From: Chloroflexota bacterium
Lineage (GTDB): Bacteria > Chloroflexota > Anaerolineae > Aggregatilineales > Phototrophicaceae
NCBI GenBank assembly: GCA_011523615.1
Contig: WTGJ01000027.1
Span: 788,170 to 852,169, forward strand
DNA length: 64,000 bases
Reading direction: 5' to 3'
Shown here: positions 18,373-27,008 of the stretch, piece by piece
Numbering within the stretch: position 1 is the stretch's first letter
Layout: every line of letters starts with the position of its first letter
Translations under genes and position numbers: made by a program
The notes under the pieces: generated by a model
Database searches by the model: none
What the model saw: the letters and a program-made list of their open reading frames with translations, nothing else
What the model was told of the DNA's origin: nothing

Positions 18373-19284
18373 TCAACGGCGGGAACGCGGATCGAGCACA
18401 TCGCGCAAGCCATCCCCCAACAGGTTCCAACAAAATACCATCAACCAGATGGCCATGCCGGGAAAGGTCGACATCCACCAACGTTCTGGAAAATAGTCGC
18501 GGCCAAAATTGATCATCGCGCCCCATTCCGGCGTCGGCGGTTGCGCACCCACCCCAACAAAACCCAGAGCCGCTGCGGTCAGCACAGCAAAGCCAAAATC
18601 GGTGGTCATCTTGATGATGATCGGCGAAAAAGCGTTCGGCAAAATGTGGCGGAAAATGATGCGCATGTGGCCGCCGCCAAGGCCGTAAATCGCTTCCACG
18701 TAGGGTTCTTCCTTAATCGAGATGACCTGGCTCCGCGTCATGCGCGCGAATCCGGGCCACCAGACCAACGCGATGCCGATCATCGCATTATCGATCCCCC
18801 GGCCCAATGCCGCCGTGAACGCAATCGCCAGGACCAGACCCGGGACGGTGAGGAAGATATCGGTGAAGCGCATCAATAGCTCTTCGACCCAACCACCGAA
18901 ATAACCGGAGACCGCGCCGATGGTGACGCCGATGCTGCTCGCCATGAAAACAATCGTGGTTCCCACGCGCAAGGCCAAGCCAGTCCCCAAGAGCACGCGA
19001 CTGAAAATATCGCGCCCAATGCGGTCGGTGCCGAAATAATACGTTTCATTGGGCGACTGGTCTCTCGCCAGTGGATTGGCTCTGGTCGCTGCTTCCGGGT
19101 ATGGTGCGATCCAAGGAGCAGAAATAGCGACCAACAAGATGAAAATCAGGATGACCAGGCCGACCATGGACATCCGATTGGTGCGGAAGCGATAAATGCC
19201 CCGCCGCCAGCTTTCCCAACGATGATGGATCGCTTCCTGCGGGACCGCCTCTGGATCGATGATCGAGTGCGTTTTTTCAGCCAA
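18373..19284 (-). CDS. Peptide-type ABC transporter permease (DppC/OppC family)
   Basis: About 303 residues. It has an N-terminal soluble stretch, then a first membrane helix (MVGLVILIFILLVAISAPWI), a periplasmic loop with the DppC signature FGTDRIGRDIFSRVLLGTG, and four to five further helices. The EAA loop is in the MIGIALVWWPGFARM to YVEAIYGLGGGHMRI region. The start is likely the TTG at 19284, seven bases after a CGAGGA site, overlapping the stop of the upstream permease gene. An in-frame TTG at 19302 is possible but less well placed. Confidence 0.9.
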   Translation of the reverse strand: MAEKTHSIIDPEAVPQEAIHHRWESWRRGIYRFRTNRMSMVGLVILIFILLVAISAPWIAPYPEAATRANPLARDQSPNETYYFGTDRIGRDIFSRVLLGTGLALRVGTTIVFMASSIGVTIGAVSGYFGGWVEELLMRFTDIFLTVPGLVLAIAFTAALGRGIDNAMIGIALVWWPGFARMTRSQVISIKEEPYVEAIYGLGGGHMRIIFRHILPNAFSPIIIKMTTDFGFAVLTAAALGFVGVGAQPPTPEWGAMINFGRDYFPERWWMSTFPGMAIWLMVFCWNLLGDGLRDVLDPRSRR

Positions 19285-20290
19285 AACGAATCCTCGGGTC
19301 AATCAAACCGTAGCAGATGTCAGTGATGATGTTCACCGTGCTGAAGATCACGCCATAGACCAAGGTGACGCCCATGATCGGCTGAAAATCATTGTTGAGT
19401 GAGGCATCCACGATATAGCCACCCAGCCCCGGCCAACCAAAGATCGCCTCGACCAAAACCGCCCCCGCCATCAACCAACCAAATTCCAGCGAGATGATCG
19501 TGAAGGTCGCGGTGAACGCATTCCGCAACACGTATTTCATCACGATGAGCGCCCAGGGGATGCCGATCGAACGCTCCGTGCGCACCGATTCGTTGTTGAG
19601 CGCTTCCAACATGCTCGCCCGCGTGATCCGCGTGATGCTGGCCAGTGCGCCCAGAGACAAAACAAAGGCCGGTAAAGCGATGTGGTGCAAGGTGCTGAAA
19701 AAGGCTGTCAGATCCCCCGCGAGCAAACTATCGATGCTCAGCAGTCCAGTGACGCGCTGGGGAGGAAGAGCCAGACGTGGGAAGCGACCGGCCACTGGCG
19801 TGATATCCCAATACACACCCAGCGCCGATTGAAAGATCATCGCCAACCAGAACGAAGGAAAACTCACGAAAAACAGGGTGAGCAAACGCGATACATGATC
19901 CGGCGGTTTGTTCTGATGCAACGAAGATACAATGCCCAGCGGAATGCCAATGGTGGATGCGAAAATGATCGCCGCCAGCGTCAATTCCAGGGTCGCCGGG
20001 ATGCGCGCCTGCAGCTCAATGTTGACATCCCGCTTCGTGTAGAGCGAACGCCCAAAATCCAGCTGCAATACCCCAGCCATGTAGTTGATGTATTGCTCCG
20101 GGATGGGCCGATCCAGGCCAAATTCGGCGGCCATTCGTTCGCGGATCTCCGGCGTCGATTGCGGCCCGGCCGCCAGGCCTACTGGATCGCCCGGCACCAG
20201 GCGCGATATGGAAAAAGTGATCAGACTCAACCCCAGCAGGACGGGGATGACCAGGAGCAAGCGCCGCAGGACATAGATGTAGATATTCAT
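19277..20290 (-). CDS. Peptide-type ABC transporter permease (DppB/OppB family)
   Basis: About 337 residues with a first helix LLLVIPVLLGLSLITFSI, followed by the DppB-typical RLVPGDPVGLAAG segment and five more hydrophobic helices. The EAA-like loop (TRASMLEALNNESVRTERS) couples to the ATPase. The ATG at 20290 (MNIYIYVLRR) gives a normal family N-terminus. A longer in-frame version would extend towards the hairpin at 20339. It forms the channel with the DppC-type permease. Confidence 0.9.
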   Translation of the reverse strand: MNIYIYVLRRLLLVIPVLLGLSLITFSISRLVPGDPVGLAAGPQSTPEIRERMAAEFGLDRPIPEQYINYMAGVLQLDFGRSLYTKRDVNIELQARIPATLELTLAAIIFASTIGIPLGIVSSLHQNKPPDHVSRLLTLFFVSFPSFWLAMIFQSALGVYWDITPVAGRFPRLALPPQRVTGLLSIDSLLAGDLTAFFSTLHHIALPAFVLSLGALASITRITRASMLEALNNESVRTERSIGIPWALIVMKYVLRNAFTATFTIISLEFGWLMAGAVLVEAIFGWPGLGGYIVDASLNNDFQPIMGVTLVYGVIFSTVNIITDICYGLIDPRIRFG

Positions 20291-20338
20291 GGTCGCGTTG
20301 GTGCTGTGATCAACAGGGTTGCCATGGGCACCCATTCT

Positions 20339-20372
20339 GCCTCACCCTCTCCTTTTCAGAAGAGGGTAAGGC
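20339..20372 (-). other. Long intercistronic hairpin between binding-protein and permease genes
   Basis: A 12-base-pair stem (20339-20350 with 20361-20372, one G-T pair) closes a 10-base loop in the short gap after the solute-binding protein gene. On the transcribed strand it is not followed by a T run. It is therefore more likely a 3'-end-protecting mRNA structure, of the kind that raises binding-protein expression over permease expression, than a full terminator. Confidence 0.6.
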
Positions 20373-20387
20373 AAATCGGATCCACGA

Positions 20388-21953
20388 TCAGGGGCAATCC
20401 ACCATGGTCAAGTCCTGGAACAACACGGTGATTGGGTAGTAGGGCGAAAAGACGAAGCCACCAATGCAGGCATTGAAGGCGATGGTCCCCGCTTCGGTGT
20501 ACATCCAGGCACCCACGGCTTCATCCACCAGGATTTCTTGCACTTCGCCATACATTTCCACTCGGCGATCCCAGTCCGCTTCCGCACGAGCCGCATCCAA
20601 GAGCTCATCCACACGATCATTGGCGTAGAAGTTGCAGGAATTGAAGCTGCCCCAGTTGGCGGAATGGTATTGGTTGTAGTAATGAGCGTCGGGGTCACCA
20701 TAGGAGGGCAAGGTGTAGATATTGATGATGTCCGGCCCGGTCTCCACATTGCCACAGCTCGCGACCATATCCGGCCAGAGCATCGGCACCATGTTCATCG
20801 TCACGCCGATTTCGGCCAGGTTGGATTGCAGCAACAGCCCGGGCACTTCCTCCATGGCGAAATCCGTCACGTAGACATAATCCAACTCGAGCGTCCCCGC
20901 TTCCCATTCATCGGCATAGGCCGAAGCAGCCAGGTACTCGCGCGCTTTATCCAGATCAAAGGTGGGAATATCCAATCCCTCTTTGAAGCCGGGGAAGTTG
21001 GCGGGTTGCGGCCCGGGCAGAATCACGATGTCGTTATCCAACACTTCTGGCAGGATTTCGTAATTCATGGCATGTGCGACCGCCCGCCGTACGTTCACAT
21101 CCGCCGATGGCCCTTGCTGGTTGTTGAATTTGAGGGTATTGGTGAAGAAACCGGGATTGACCTCGACAAAGTGATCAGGCGATTCGTTCAGCCGATCGAT
21201 GTCGCTGAAGTCAATCGTATCCGCCACATGGGTTTCGCCGGCCAACAGCGAATTCACCTGCGTCGATCCTTCACGTTGGATGATCCAGATGAAGCCATCG
21301 ATGCCATTTTCTGGCCAGCCACCCCAGTAATCCGGCACGGCGTGGAATTCATACAGGTTGCCGATCTCCCAACGTCCCTGGGCGAAGGGGCCCGAACCAG
21401 CGGACGTGGTCCTCAAGTAGGTTGCACCAAAATCATCCCCCCGGTTGGCCTCCACCGTAGCCGGGTTGACGATGAACATCTGCGTCAAAGTTTGCGTGAA
21501 AGGAGCGAAGGGACGACTCAGGGTAAAGCGAACACTGTATTCACCCGTCGCTTCCACGTTCTCCACAATCCCTGCCCAGCGGTAGGTGGGTGGCCCACCG
21601 ATTTCCAGGGTGCGGTTGAACGAATAAACCACCGCATCGGCATTGACTGGGCTGCCATCATCATTGAACGTCGCATTCTGCACCAGTTCCATATCCCAGA
21701 CGCTGGCGTCTTCATTGCCCTGGAAGCTGGTAACCAGATGCGGCACGATATCGTTGCCTCGCGCAATGAAGAGCGCGTCGTAGAGCGAGCGCAAGGCCGC
21801 ATTGATGGAATAATTCTCGCCCGTCGCCGGGTCAATGTCGTGGATGTCCTGGTTGCCGCCATAAAGCAAGATGTTATCCTGCGCCACAACCGAACTGAAA
21901 CTCAGCACGGCTAGCGCAGCGACACCGACCATACAAAAGACTAACTTTTTCAT
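20388..21953 (-). CDS. Extracellular solute-binding protein of a peptide-type ABC transporter (SBP family 5)
   Basis: A 521-residue secreted protein. The signal peptide MKKLVFCMVGVAALAVLSF continues to a likely cleavage after VVA-Q near residue 25, with no lipobox Cys after it. The mature part shows family-5 features: the early SLYDALF motif, the domain with VWDMELVQNATFNDDGSPVNA, and DVNVRRAVAHAMN. It is the first gene of the nine-gene operon and has an AGGAAGAGGAATCC ribosome site. The ligand is presumably a small peptide or a hydantoin-like compound, given the catabolic genes downstream (inference). Confidence 0.92.
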   Translation of the reverse strand: MKKLVFCMVGVAALAVLSFSSVVAQDNILLYGGNQDIHDIDPATGENYSINAALRSLYDALFIARGNDIVPHLVTSFQGNEDASVWDMELVQNATFNDDGSPVNADAVVYSFNRTLEIGGPPTYRWAGIVENVEATGEYSVRFTLSRPFAPFTQTLTQMFIVNPATVEANRGDDFGATYLRTTSAGSGPFAQGRWEIGNLYEFHAVPDYWGGWPENGIDGFIWIIQREGSTQVNSLLAGETHVADTIDFSDIDRLNESPDHFVEVNPGFFTNTLKFNNQQGPSADVNVRRAVAHAMNYEILPEVLDNDIVILPGPQPANFPGFKEGLDIPTFDLDKAREYLAASAYADEWEAGTLELDYVYVTDFAMEEVPGLLLQSNLAEIGVTMNMVPMLWPDMVASCGNVETGPDIINIYTLPSYGDPDAHYYNQYHSANWGSFNSCNFYANDRVDELLDAARAEADWDRRVEMYGEVQEILVDEAVGAWMYTEAGTIAFNACIGGFVFSPYYPITVLFQDLTMVDCP

Positions 21954-21987
21954 TGGATTCCTCTTCCTGTTTCAGACAGACTCTGCC

Positions 21988-22016
21988 AATATACTCATTC
22001 CGCCACCATTAATCAA
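21988..22016 (-). promoter_or_regulatory. Sigma-70-type promoter of the transporter/DUF917 operon
   Basis: On the minus strand, TTGATT (22016-22011) and TATATT (21993-21988) are spaced by exactly 17 bases, 34 bases before the ATG of the binding-protein gene. This is the best promoter match I see in the window. It lies in the gap divergent to the homoserine dehydrogenase gene. Confidence 0.6.
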
Positions 22017-22045
22017 ACCAGTGAATCTTTGAATTGGGATTGCCC

Positions 22046-23038
22046 ATGAAGCTATTGCTCGTTGGTTTCGGCAATGTAGGGAGAGCCTTGGTGGAGCTCC
22101 TGGCACAGAATCGCCGCGGCCTGCAAATCGTCGGCCTCTTCACGCGAACCCGCGGTTCTTTGTATTGCGAGCAGGGCCTGGATAGCGAAGCGCTGTCGGC
22201 TCTTCAACCCGGCGAACCGCTCTCGAATCATCCTCGCCTCTCCGCATTCGCAACGGGACGCTCCGTCGCCGAAATCCTGGCGGAGGCTTCGGTGGAGGTC
22301 CTGGTGGATGCCTCGCCGACCATCCTGCCGGATGCCGGGCCCGCCCTGGGTTGGTGCCGCCAGGCTCTCGAGCGGGGGATCCACGTGGTCCTGGCCAACA
22401 AAGCGCCGCTCATTGCCGATGCCGCCTCGCTGCACGCGAGCGCCGCAAAGAGTGGTGCGCGCTTGCTCTTTGAAGCGACCGTCATGGCCGGCACGCCGGT
22501 GATTCAGCTGGCACGGCACGGTTTGCGCGCGGAGCAAGTCAGCGAAGTGCAGGGCATCCTCAACGGCACCAGCAACTACATCCTCAGCCGCATGGATGAA
22601 GGGCGCCGTTTTGAGGATGCCCTCGCGGAAGCGCAGGAACTGGGATATGCCGAAACCGATCCTTCCGCCGATATCGACGGCTGGGATATCGCAGTGAAGC
22701 TCGTGATTCTGTCGCAAGTCTTGTTCGATCGGCCGATCGCCTTGTATCAAGTCGCCCGCCAAAGCCTGCGTGAACTCAGCTCAGCGGATATCCAGAACGC
22801 GCACGCCCAGCAGCGCAGGTGGAAATATGTCGGCAGCCTCGATGAATCGGGCGCACGCGTCGCTCCGATGGCCCTGCCGCAAACGCATCCTTTATCGCAG
22901 GTGGCGGGAGCCCAAAACGCCATCACTCTGCAGGGCAAAACCTTGGGCAGCGTCACGTTGCAGGGGCCGGGGGCCGGCGGCAAAGAGACGGCCCTGGGCA
23001 TTTTGAATGATCTGCTCGAGTTGCAAGGCATGGCCTGA
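22046..23038 (+). CDS. hom: Homoserine dehydrogenase (short form, no ACT domain)
   Basis: About 330 residues. It has the NAD(P)-binding motif LLVGFGNVGRALVELL at the N-terminus and the dehydrogenase core VLANKAPLIAD, GILNGTSNYILSRM and ADIDGWDIAVKLVIL, which includes the catalytic Asp/Lys region. It reduces aspartate semialdehyde to homoserine for threonine and methionine synthesis. The C-terminal ACT regulatory domain of longer enzymes is absent, so feedback control by threonine through this domain is not expected. The ATG at 22046 is chosen; a TTG at 22034 is in frame. A prephenate dehydrogenase gene follows. Confidence 0.9.
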   Translation: MKLLLVGFGNVGRALVELLAQNRRGLQIVGLFTRTRGSLYCEQGLDSEALSALQPGEPLSNHPRLSAFATGRSVAEILAEASVEVLVDASPTILPDAGPALGWCRQALERGIHVVLANKAPLIADAASLHASAAKSGARLLFEATVMAGTPVIQLARHGLRAEQVSEVQGILNGTSNYILSRMDEGRRFEDALAEAQELGYAETDPSADIDGWDIAVKLVILSQVLFDRPIALYQVARQSLRELSSADIQNAHAQQRRWKYVGSLDESGARVAPMALPQTHPLSQVAGAQNAITLQGKTLGSVTLQGPGAGGKETALGILNDLLELQGMA

Positions 23039-23109
23039 GCCCACTGCCCAAAACCGGCGTTTCGTCTACACTGGGTTGAATATGCAAGGGCGATGAAGGT
23101 TCACCCGCC

Positions 23110-23862
23110 ATGACGCGGAATGTCGGCATCCTGGGCTATGGGCGATTTGGCGCCTTTTGGGCGCAATTGCACGCGGCAGATTTTGCAATCCACGTTCACA
23201 GCCGCAGCCCGCGCCGTGAACAGGTAGAACAGGATGGCTTCCGCTGGCATGACACGGAGGCATCGCTTTGTTCCCACGTCGATGTGCTCTTCCTCTGTGT
23301 TTCGATCGGCGCCATGGAAGCCACCCTGGCGCGGATCGTCCCACTGCTGCCAGCCGGTACCGTCGTGATGGATACCTGCTCCGTGAAAGTTTGGCCCACG
23401 CGTTGGTTCACAGAACAACTCGCCTCTCGCCCAGATGTGGAGATCCTCGCTTGCCACCCTTTGTTTGGACCGGATAGCGCGGCGCAAGGGGTGCGGGGTT
23501 TGCCGTTGGTGCTTTTTCCTCTGCGCTGCCAGGACGAAACGTTTGCTTACTGGCATGATCATTTTGTGCGGCTTGGCCTCGCCGTCCACGAAATGGAACC
23601 GCACGAACACGATCGCCTCGCCGCCTATTCACAGGGACTCACCCATTTCATCGGTCGCGTGTTGGATGAGCTGGACCTGAACGAATCACCCATCGACACC
23701 GTTGGCTTCCGTCACCTGCTTTCCATCATCCGCCAAACTTGTGATGACTCCACGGAGTTGTTTTACGAACTGCAAACTTACAACCCTTACACCGGGGAAA
23801 TGCGCGAACGTTTGGATGCGGCGTTCAAAAAAATATCAGAACAGTTAAATCGCCAGGAGTGA
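23110..23862 (+). CDS. Prephenate/arogenate dehydrogenase-like protein
   Basis: A 250-residue NAD(P)-dependent dehydrogenase of the TyrA type. Motifs are GILGYGRFGAFWAQ for dinucleotide binding, DTCSVKVWP, the ACHPLFGPDSA motif with the substrate-facing His, and a helical C-terminal dimerisation domain (QGLTHFIGRVL). It would oxidatively decarboxylate prephenate or arogenate in tyrosine synthesis. The gene overlaps the convergent SDR-like gene by 18 bases at its 3' end. It follows hom by 71 bases and may be in the same transcript. Confidence 0.85.
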   Translation: MTRNVGILGYGRFGAFWAQLHAADFAIHVHSRSPRREQVEQDGFRWHDTEASLCSHVDVLFLCVSIGAMEATLARIVPLLPAGTVVMDTCSVKVWPTRWFTEQLASRPDVEILACHPLFGPDSAAQGVRGLPLVLFPLRCQDETFAYWHDHFVRLGLAVHEMEPHEHDRLAAYSQGLTHFIGRVLDELDLNESPIDTVGFRHLLSIIRQTCDDSTELFYELQTYNPYTGEMRERLDAAFKKISEQLNRQE

Positions 23863-24462
23863 AGCGCGGCAAGAAGCCAAAATGCGTGCCGCCATTTCTT
23901 CCTGGGTTTCCTGCGGATCAGCCGTGATGGACAGGACATGTACGCCATGTTCGTGCAATCTTTCATGCGCGTGTTGGGAGAAGGCCGCGATGGCCGCGCG
24001 CGTGGCGGACGTGGCCGGATTTCCGGCGAGGATGGGCGAGCCAATGGCATGGACGATCACCCCACCCTCCTCTTCTGCCATGACACGGGCCATCAACTGC
24101 GTCGCGAAGAACGCTCCCGTCAGGTTGACATCCACCATGCGCCGCCATTCCCATTCATCCAACGACAGTATGTCTCTATTGGGGGCGAGTTCCGTGCAAT
24201 TGACGAGCAGCGATATCCGCTCCAACTGATCCCTGGCCCGTTCGATGAGGGCCGAAACCTGAAACCGATTCGAAATATCCGCGCACCAGGCTTCGGCTCG
24301 CCCACCCTGGCGCCGGATCAGCTCGACGACTTGATCCGACCGATCTGGGTTTGCATCCACGGCAAAGAGCGAGACACCCAGCGAGGCGAGGCGTTGGGCC
24401 AAGTGCGAGCCGCTTGCTGCTCCGGCCCCCAGGACAATTGCGGATCGGTTCTCCCACGGCAT
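23845..24462 (-). CDS. Degenerate short-chain dehydrogenase/reductase-like protein
   Basis: A 205-residue protein with an SDR fold. The dinucleotide motif is VLGAGAASGSHLA (residues 10-22), ADIS is at 61-64, and the DVNLTGAFFATQ helix follows. At the catalytic site Ser142 is present, but the Y-x-x-x-K pair is replaced by Thr151 and Arg155 in NPATSATRAAIAAF. The C-terminal substrate-binding part is also short. It may bind NAD(P) without classical reductase activity. A cofactor-sensing or structural role is speculation. The gene stands alone, convergent with the prephenate dehydrogenase gene. Confidence 0.75.
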   Translation of the reverse strand: MPWENRSAIVLGAGAASGSHLAQRLASLGVSLFAVDANPDRSDQVVELIRRQGGRAEAWCADISNRFQVSALIERARDQLERISLLVNCTELAPNRDILSLDEWEWRRMVDVNLTGAFFATQLMARVMAEEEGGVIVHAIGSPILAGNPATSATRAAIAAFSQHAHERLHEHGVHVLSITADPQETQEEMAARILASCRASLLAI

Positions 24463-24598
24463 TTGGATCCTCTGAGAATTCTAAAATCTACCAATTTTGC
24501 AACATAACAATCATGCAATTCTCCATGATATGCAATGCGTGCTCACCGTTGCTTCATATGCTAAGTACTGGATGCCCACAAAGTAGTCGAGAAGCACC

Positions 24599-25009
24599 AT
24601 GCAACGAGAAACCCTTTGGCACCATGTTCGTGAAGTATGGCAAGCCAGCTCTATACTCTTGCAGAAGGAAGGCGAAAAACTCAACTCTCAACAACATGAT
24701 TCGGTGCTGTCCATCTTTCTCGGCATCACTCGTTTGCGCAAGGCTTTGATGGAAGCGGACCAAATCCATCAACAAAACGAAGCTCCCCTCAATGGCGAGG
24801 CGCCGGATTGGAATCATCTCATGTTGAGTCCATTGACTTCGGTTCGTGGTTATTCGAAATTGCTCTTGGATGGCGCATTTGGCCAATTATCCAGCAAACA
24901 GGCCCTTTTGGTTTCCACCATCCATCGCCATTCCCAACCCATCAGTGATTTGATTGATGAACTATATCTGGGGGCCCATGAAGCGAGCAAACAATTCGCT
25001 CTCCGCTAG
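24599..25009 (+). CDS. Stand-alone HisKA-like (dimerisation/phosphoacceptor) protein without kinase domain
   Basis: A 136-residue soluble protein. Residues about 72-115 (NHLMLSPLTSVRGYSKLLLD, then LSSKQALLVSTIHRHSQPIS) align with the HisKA four-helix-bundle hairpin of histidine kinases. The phosphoacceptor His is retained (H-L-M-L-S-P-L-T against H-E-L-R-T-P-L-T), but the acidic residue next to it is Leu. No ATPase domain follows: the stop is at 25009 and the next ORF is a different enzyme. It may act as a phosphotransfer or kinase-binding protein. A GAGAAG site precedes the ATG. Confidence 0.7.
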   Translation: MQRETLWHHVREVWQASSILLQKEGEKLNSQQHDSVLSIFLGITRLRKALMEADQIHQQNEAPLNGEAPDWNHLMLSPLTSVRGYSKLLLDGAFGQLSSKQALLVSTIHRHSQPISDLIDELYLGAHEASKQFALR

Positions 25010-25078
25010 TTCTCACTGCGTTTCCTTCACTGAGCAAGTAGGGAGAACCGTGCGAACCCTGCGTCGCTGCCTGACGGC

Positions 25079-26548
25079 ATGAACGATAATTTGCAAATGC
25101 AATCACCACCTTCGCCCGAACCACAGCTCCATATGAGCGCGGATGAGTTTCGCCAACATGGCTATGCCTTGATCGATTGGATCGCCGAGTATCTGGACCA
25201 CAGCGAACGCTACCCGGTGCAAGCGCAGGTCCAGCCGGGTGAAATTGCCGCTCGCCTCCCTGACGCCGGTCCGGAATGGGGCGAAGATTTCGCCAACATC
25301 ATCGCCGATTTCGAAAGCGACATCCTGCCGGGAATCACCCATTGGCACAGTCCCAATTTCTTCAATTATTTCGCCATCAGCGCGACCGGCCCCTCCATTC
25401 TGGGTGAGCTATTGACGGCGGCGCTCAACGTGAACGGCATGCTCTGGTTGACCTCGCCAGCCGCCACGGAGCTGGAAGGAAGGGTTACCGATTGGTTGCG
25501 GCGCTGGCTCCAGCTGCCGGATTCTTTCCAGGGGATCATCACGGATACCGCTTCCATTTCCTCGCTTCTGGCGATGGCCGCCGCCCGCGAAGCGCTGGAT
25601 CGCAACATTCGCAGCGAGGGGGTGAGCGGTCGTGATTTGCCACGATTGTGCGCTTATACCTCGGAACAGGCACACAGTTCCATCACCAAAGCGGGTTTGG
25701 CGTTGGGCATCGGGCAAGAAAACATCCGCTTGATCGAAGTGGATGCGGATTATCGCCTGCGGACCGACGCGTTGACCCATGCGGTACAGGCGGATAGCGA
25801 AGCGGGCCATCTGCCCTTTTTCGTGGCCGCTACCATCGGCACGACCAGTACCACGAGTGTGGACCCCATCCCGCAAATGGCGCAGCTCTGCAAACGTCAT
25901 CAGCTTTGGCTGCATGTGGATGCAGCCTATGCCGGTGTCGTCGCCCTGTTGGACGAACATGCGGATTTGTTGCAGGGCTGTGAGCAGGCAGATTCCATCG
26001 TCACCAACCCACACAAATGGTTGTTCACCAATGTGGATTGCAGCGTGTTCTGGTTGAAACGACCCAATTTACTCAAGCGAGCTTTCTCAGTTGTGCCGCA
26101 GTATCTCCAATCGGCTGGGGAGATTAACAACTACATGGACTGGGGCGTCCAACTGGGGCGCCGCTTCCGCGCGCTGAAGCTGTGGTTCGTGCTGCGATAT
26201 TACGGTCGCCGTGGCCTGGCCCACCACATCCGCGAGCACATCCGCCTGGCTCGGTTGCTCGCCGATTGGATCGACGGCGCTCCTCACTTTGAGCGATTGG
26301 CCCCGGTCCCCTTCAGTACGGTCTGCTTTCGCTACGCTCCGCCCCACACCGACGAAAGCGAAAAGGACGATTTGAATCGGAAGATGCACTCATTGATCAA
26401 CGAGAGCGGTGCCGCTTTCATCTCGCAAACCGTCTTGAATAAGCAATTCTCTCTGCGCGTCGCCATTGGCAACATCCAGACGCAAGAAAAGCACATTCGG
26501 GCGCTGTGGCAGTTGCTCCAGGATACCGCAGCGCAAGTCATATCATAA
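25079..26548 (+). CDS. PLP-dependent aromatic-L-amino-acid decarboxylase (group II)
   Basis: A 489-residue group II amino acid decarboxylase. Motifs include FNYFAISATGPSILGELLTA, the cofactor-contacting LHVDAAYAG and the PLP lysine in TNPHKWLFTNVDCSVFW. Length and motifs fit the aromatic amino acid decarboxylase branch (DOPA, tryptophan or tyrosine) better than glutamate decarboxylase. The precise substrate is unknown. The N-terminal Met is chosen at 25079 without a strong ribosome site. Confidence 0.9.
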   Translation: MNDNLQMQSPPSPEPQLHMSADEFRQHGYALIDWIAEYLDHSERYPVQAQVQPGEIAARLPDAGPEWGEDFANIIADFESDILPGITHWHSPNFFNYFAISATGPSILGELLTAALNVNGMLWLTSPAATELEGRVTDWLRRWLQLPDSFQGIITDTASISSLLAMAAAREALDRNIRSEGVSGRDLPRLCAYTSEQAHSSITKAGLALGIGQENIRLIEVDADYRLRTDALTHAVQADSEAGHLPFFVAATIGTTSTTSVDPIPQMAQLCKRHQLWLHVDAAYAGVVALLDEHADLLQGCEQADSIVTNPHKWLFTNVDCSVFWLKRPNLLKRAFSVVPQYLQSAGEINNYMDWGVQLGRRFRALKLWFVLRYYGRRGLAHHIREHIRLARLLADWIDGAPHFERLAPVPFSTVCFRYAPPHTDESEKDDLNRKMHSLINESGAAFISQTVLNKQFSLRVAIGNIQTQEKHIRALWQLLQDTAAQVIS

Positions 26549-26597
26549 GTCATAAAACCCCGCCGCTAAAGACAAGTGTTGTCGTCTCAGACTTCCG

Positions 26598-26975
26598 TCA
26601 CTTGATTTCGACTTTGGCGCCTTCTTCTTCCAGCTTTCCTTTGGCTTCTTCCGCCGCTTCTTTACCGACGGCTTCCAACAAAGTAGTGGGCGCCCCTTCC
26701 ACCGCCTCTTTCGCCTCTCTCAGGCCCAGATTGGTCAGGGCGCGCACCACTTTGATGACGTTGATCTTCTTGGGGCCAATTTCGGAAAGCACCAGGTCAA
26801 ATTCGGTCTGCTCTTCTTCGGGCTCGGCGGCAGCAACGGCGGCCGTGGGCATCATCATGGCGCCGCCAGTCGCTGCCGTAACTCCCCATTTCTCTTCGAG
26901 GGCTGTTTTCAACTCCGCCGCTTCCAACAAAGTCAGCTCACTCAATTCATTGACGAGTTTCTCGATATCTGCCAC
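26598..26975 (-). CDS. rplL: 50S ribosomal protein L7/L12
   Basis: About 125 residues, the normal L7/L12 length, when started at the GTG at 26975, which has a near-perfect AGGAGG site eight bases upstream. A longer in-frame version from 27008 would add an unusual N-terminus. The N-terminal dimerisation domain, Ala/Glu-rich hinge ([16 protein letters not shown]) and C-terminal factor-binding domain ([40 protein letters not shown]) are all clear. It forms the ribosomal stalk with L10, encoded just upstream. Confidence 0.97.
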   Translation of the reverse strand: MADIEKLVNELSELTLLEAAELKTALEEKWGVTAATGGAMMMPTAAVAAAEPEEEQTEFDLVLSEIGPKKINVIKVVRALTNLGLREAKEAVEGAPTTLLEAVGKEAAEEAKGKLEEEGAKVEIK

Positions 26976-27008
26976 TTCTTTAACCTCCTGAACTGTAATT
27001 ACAGCCAC

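Noticed and set aside
20538..21914. Long plus-strand ORF (458 codons) opposite the solute-binding protein gene
   Set aside because: It mirrors the frame of a clear family-5 binding protein; its composition (His/Arg/Gln-rich) is that of an antisense shadow.
26571..26583. Possible terminator hairpin GACAA-GTG-TTGTC between rplL and the decarboxylase gene
   Set aside because: Only five pairs, and the flanking bases do not extend the stem; the T run is short. Too weak to call.
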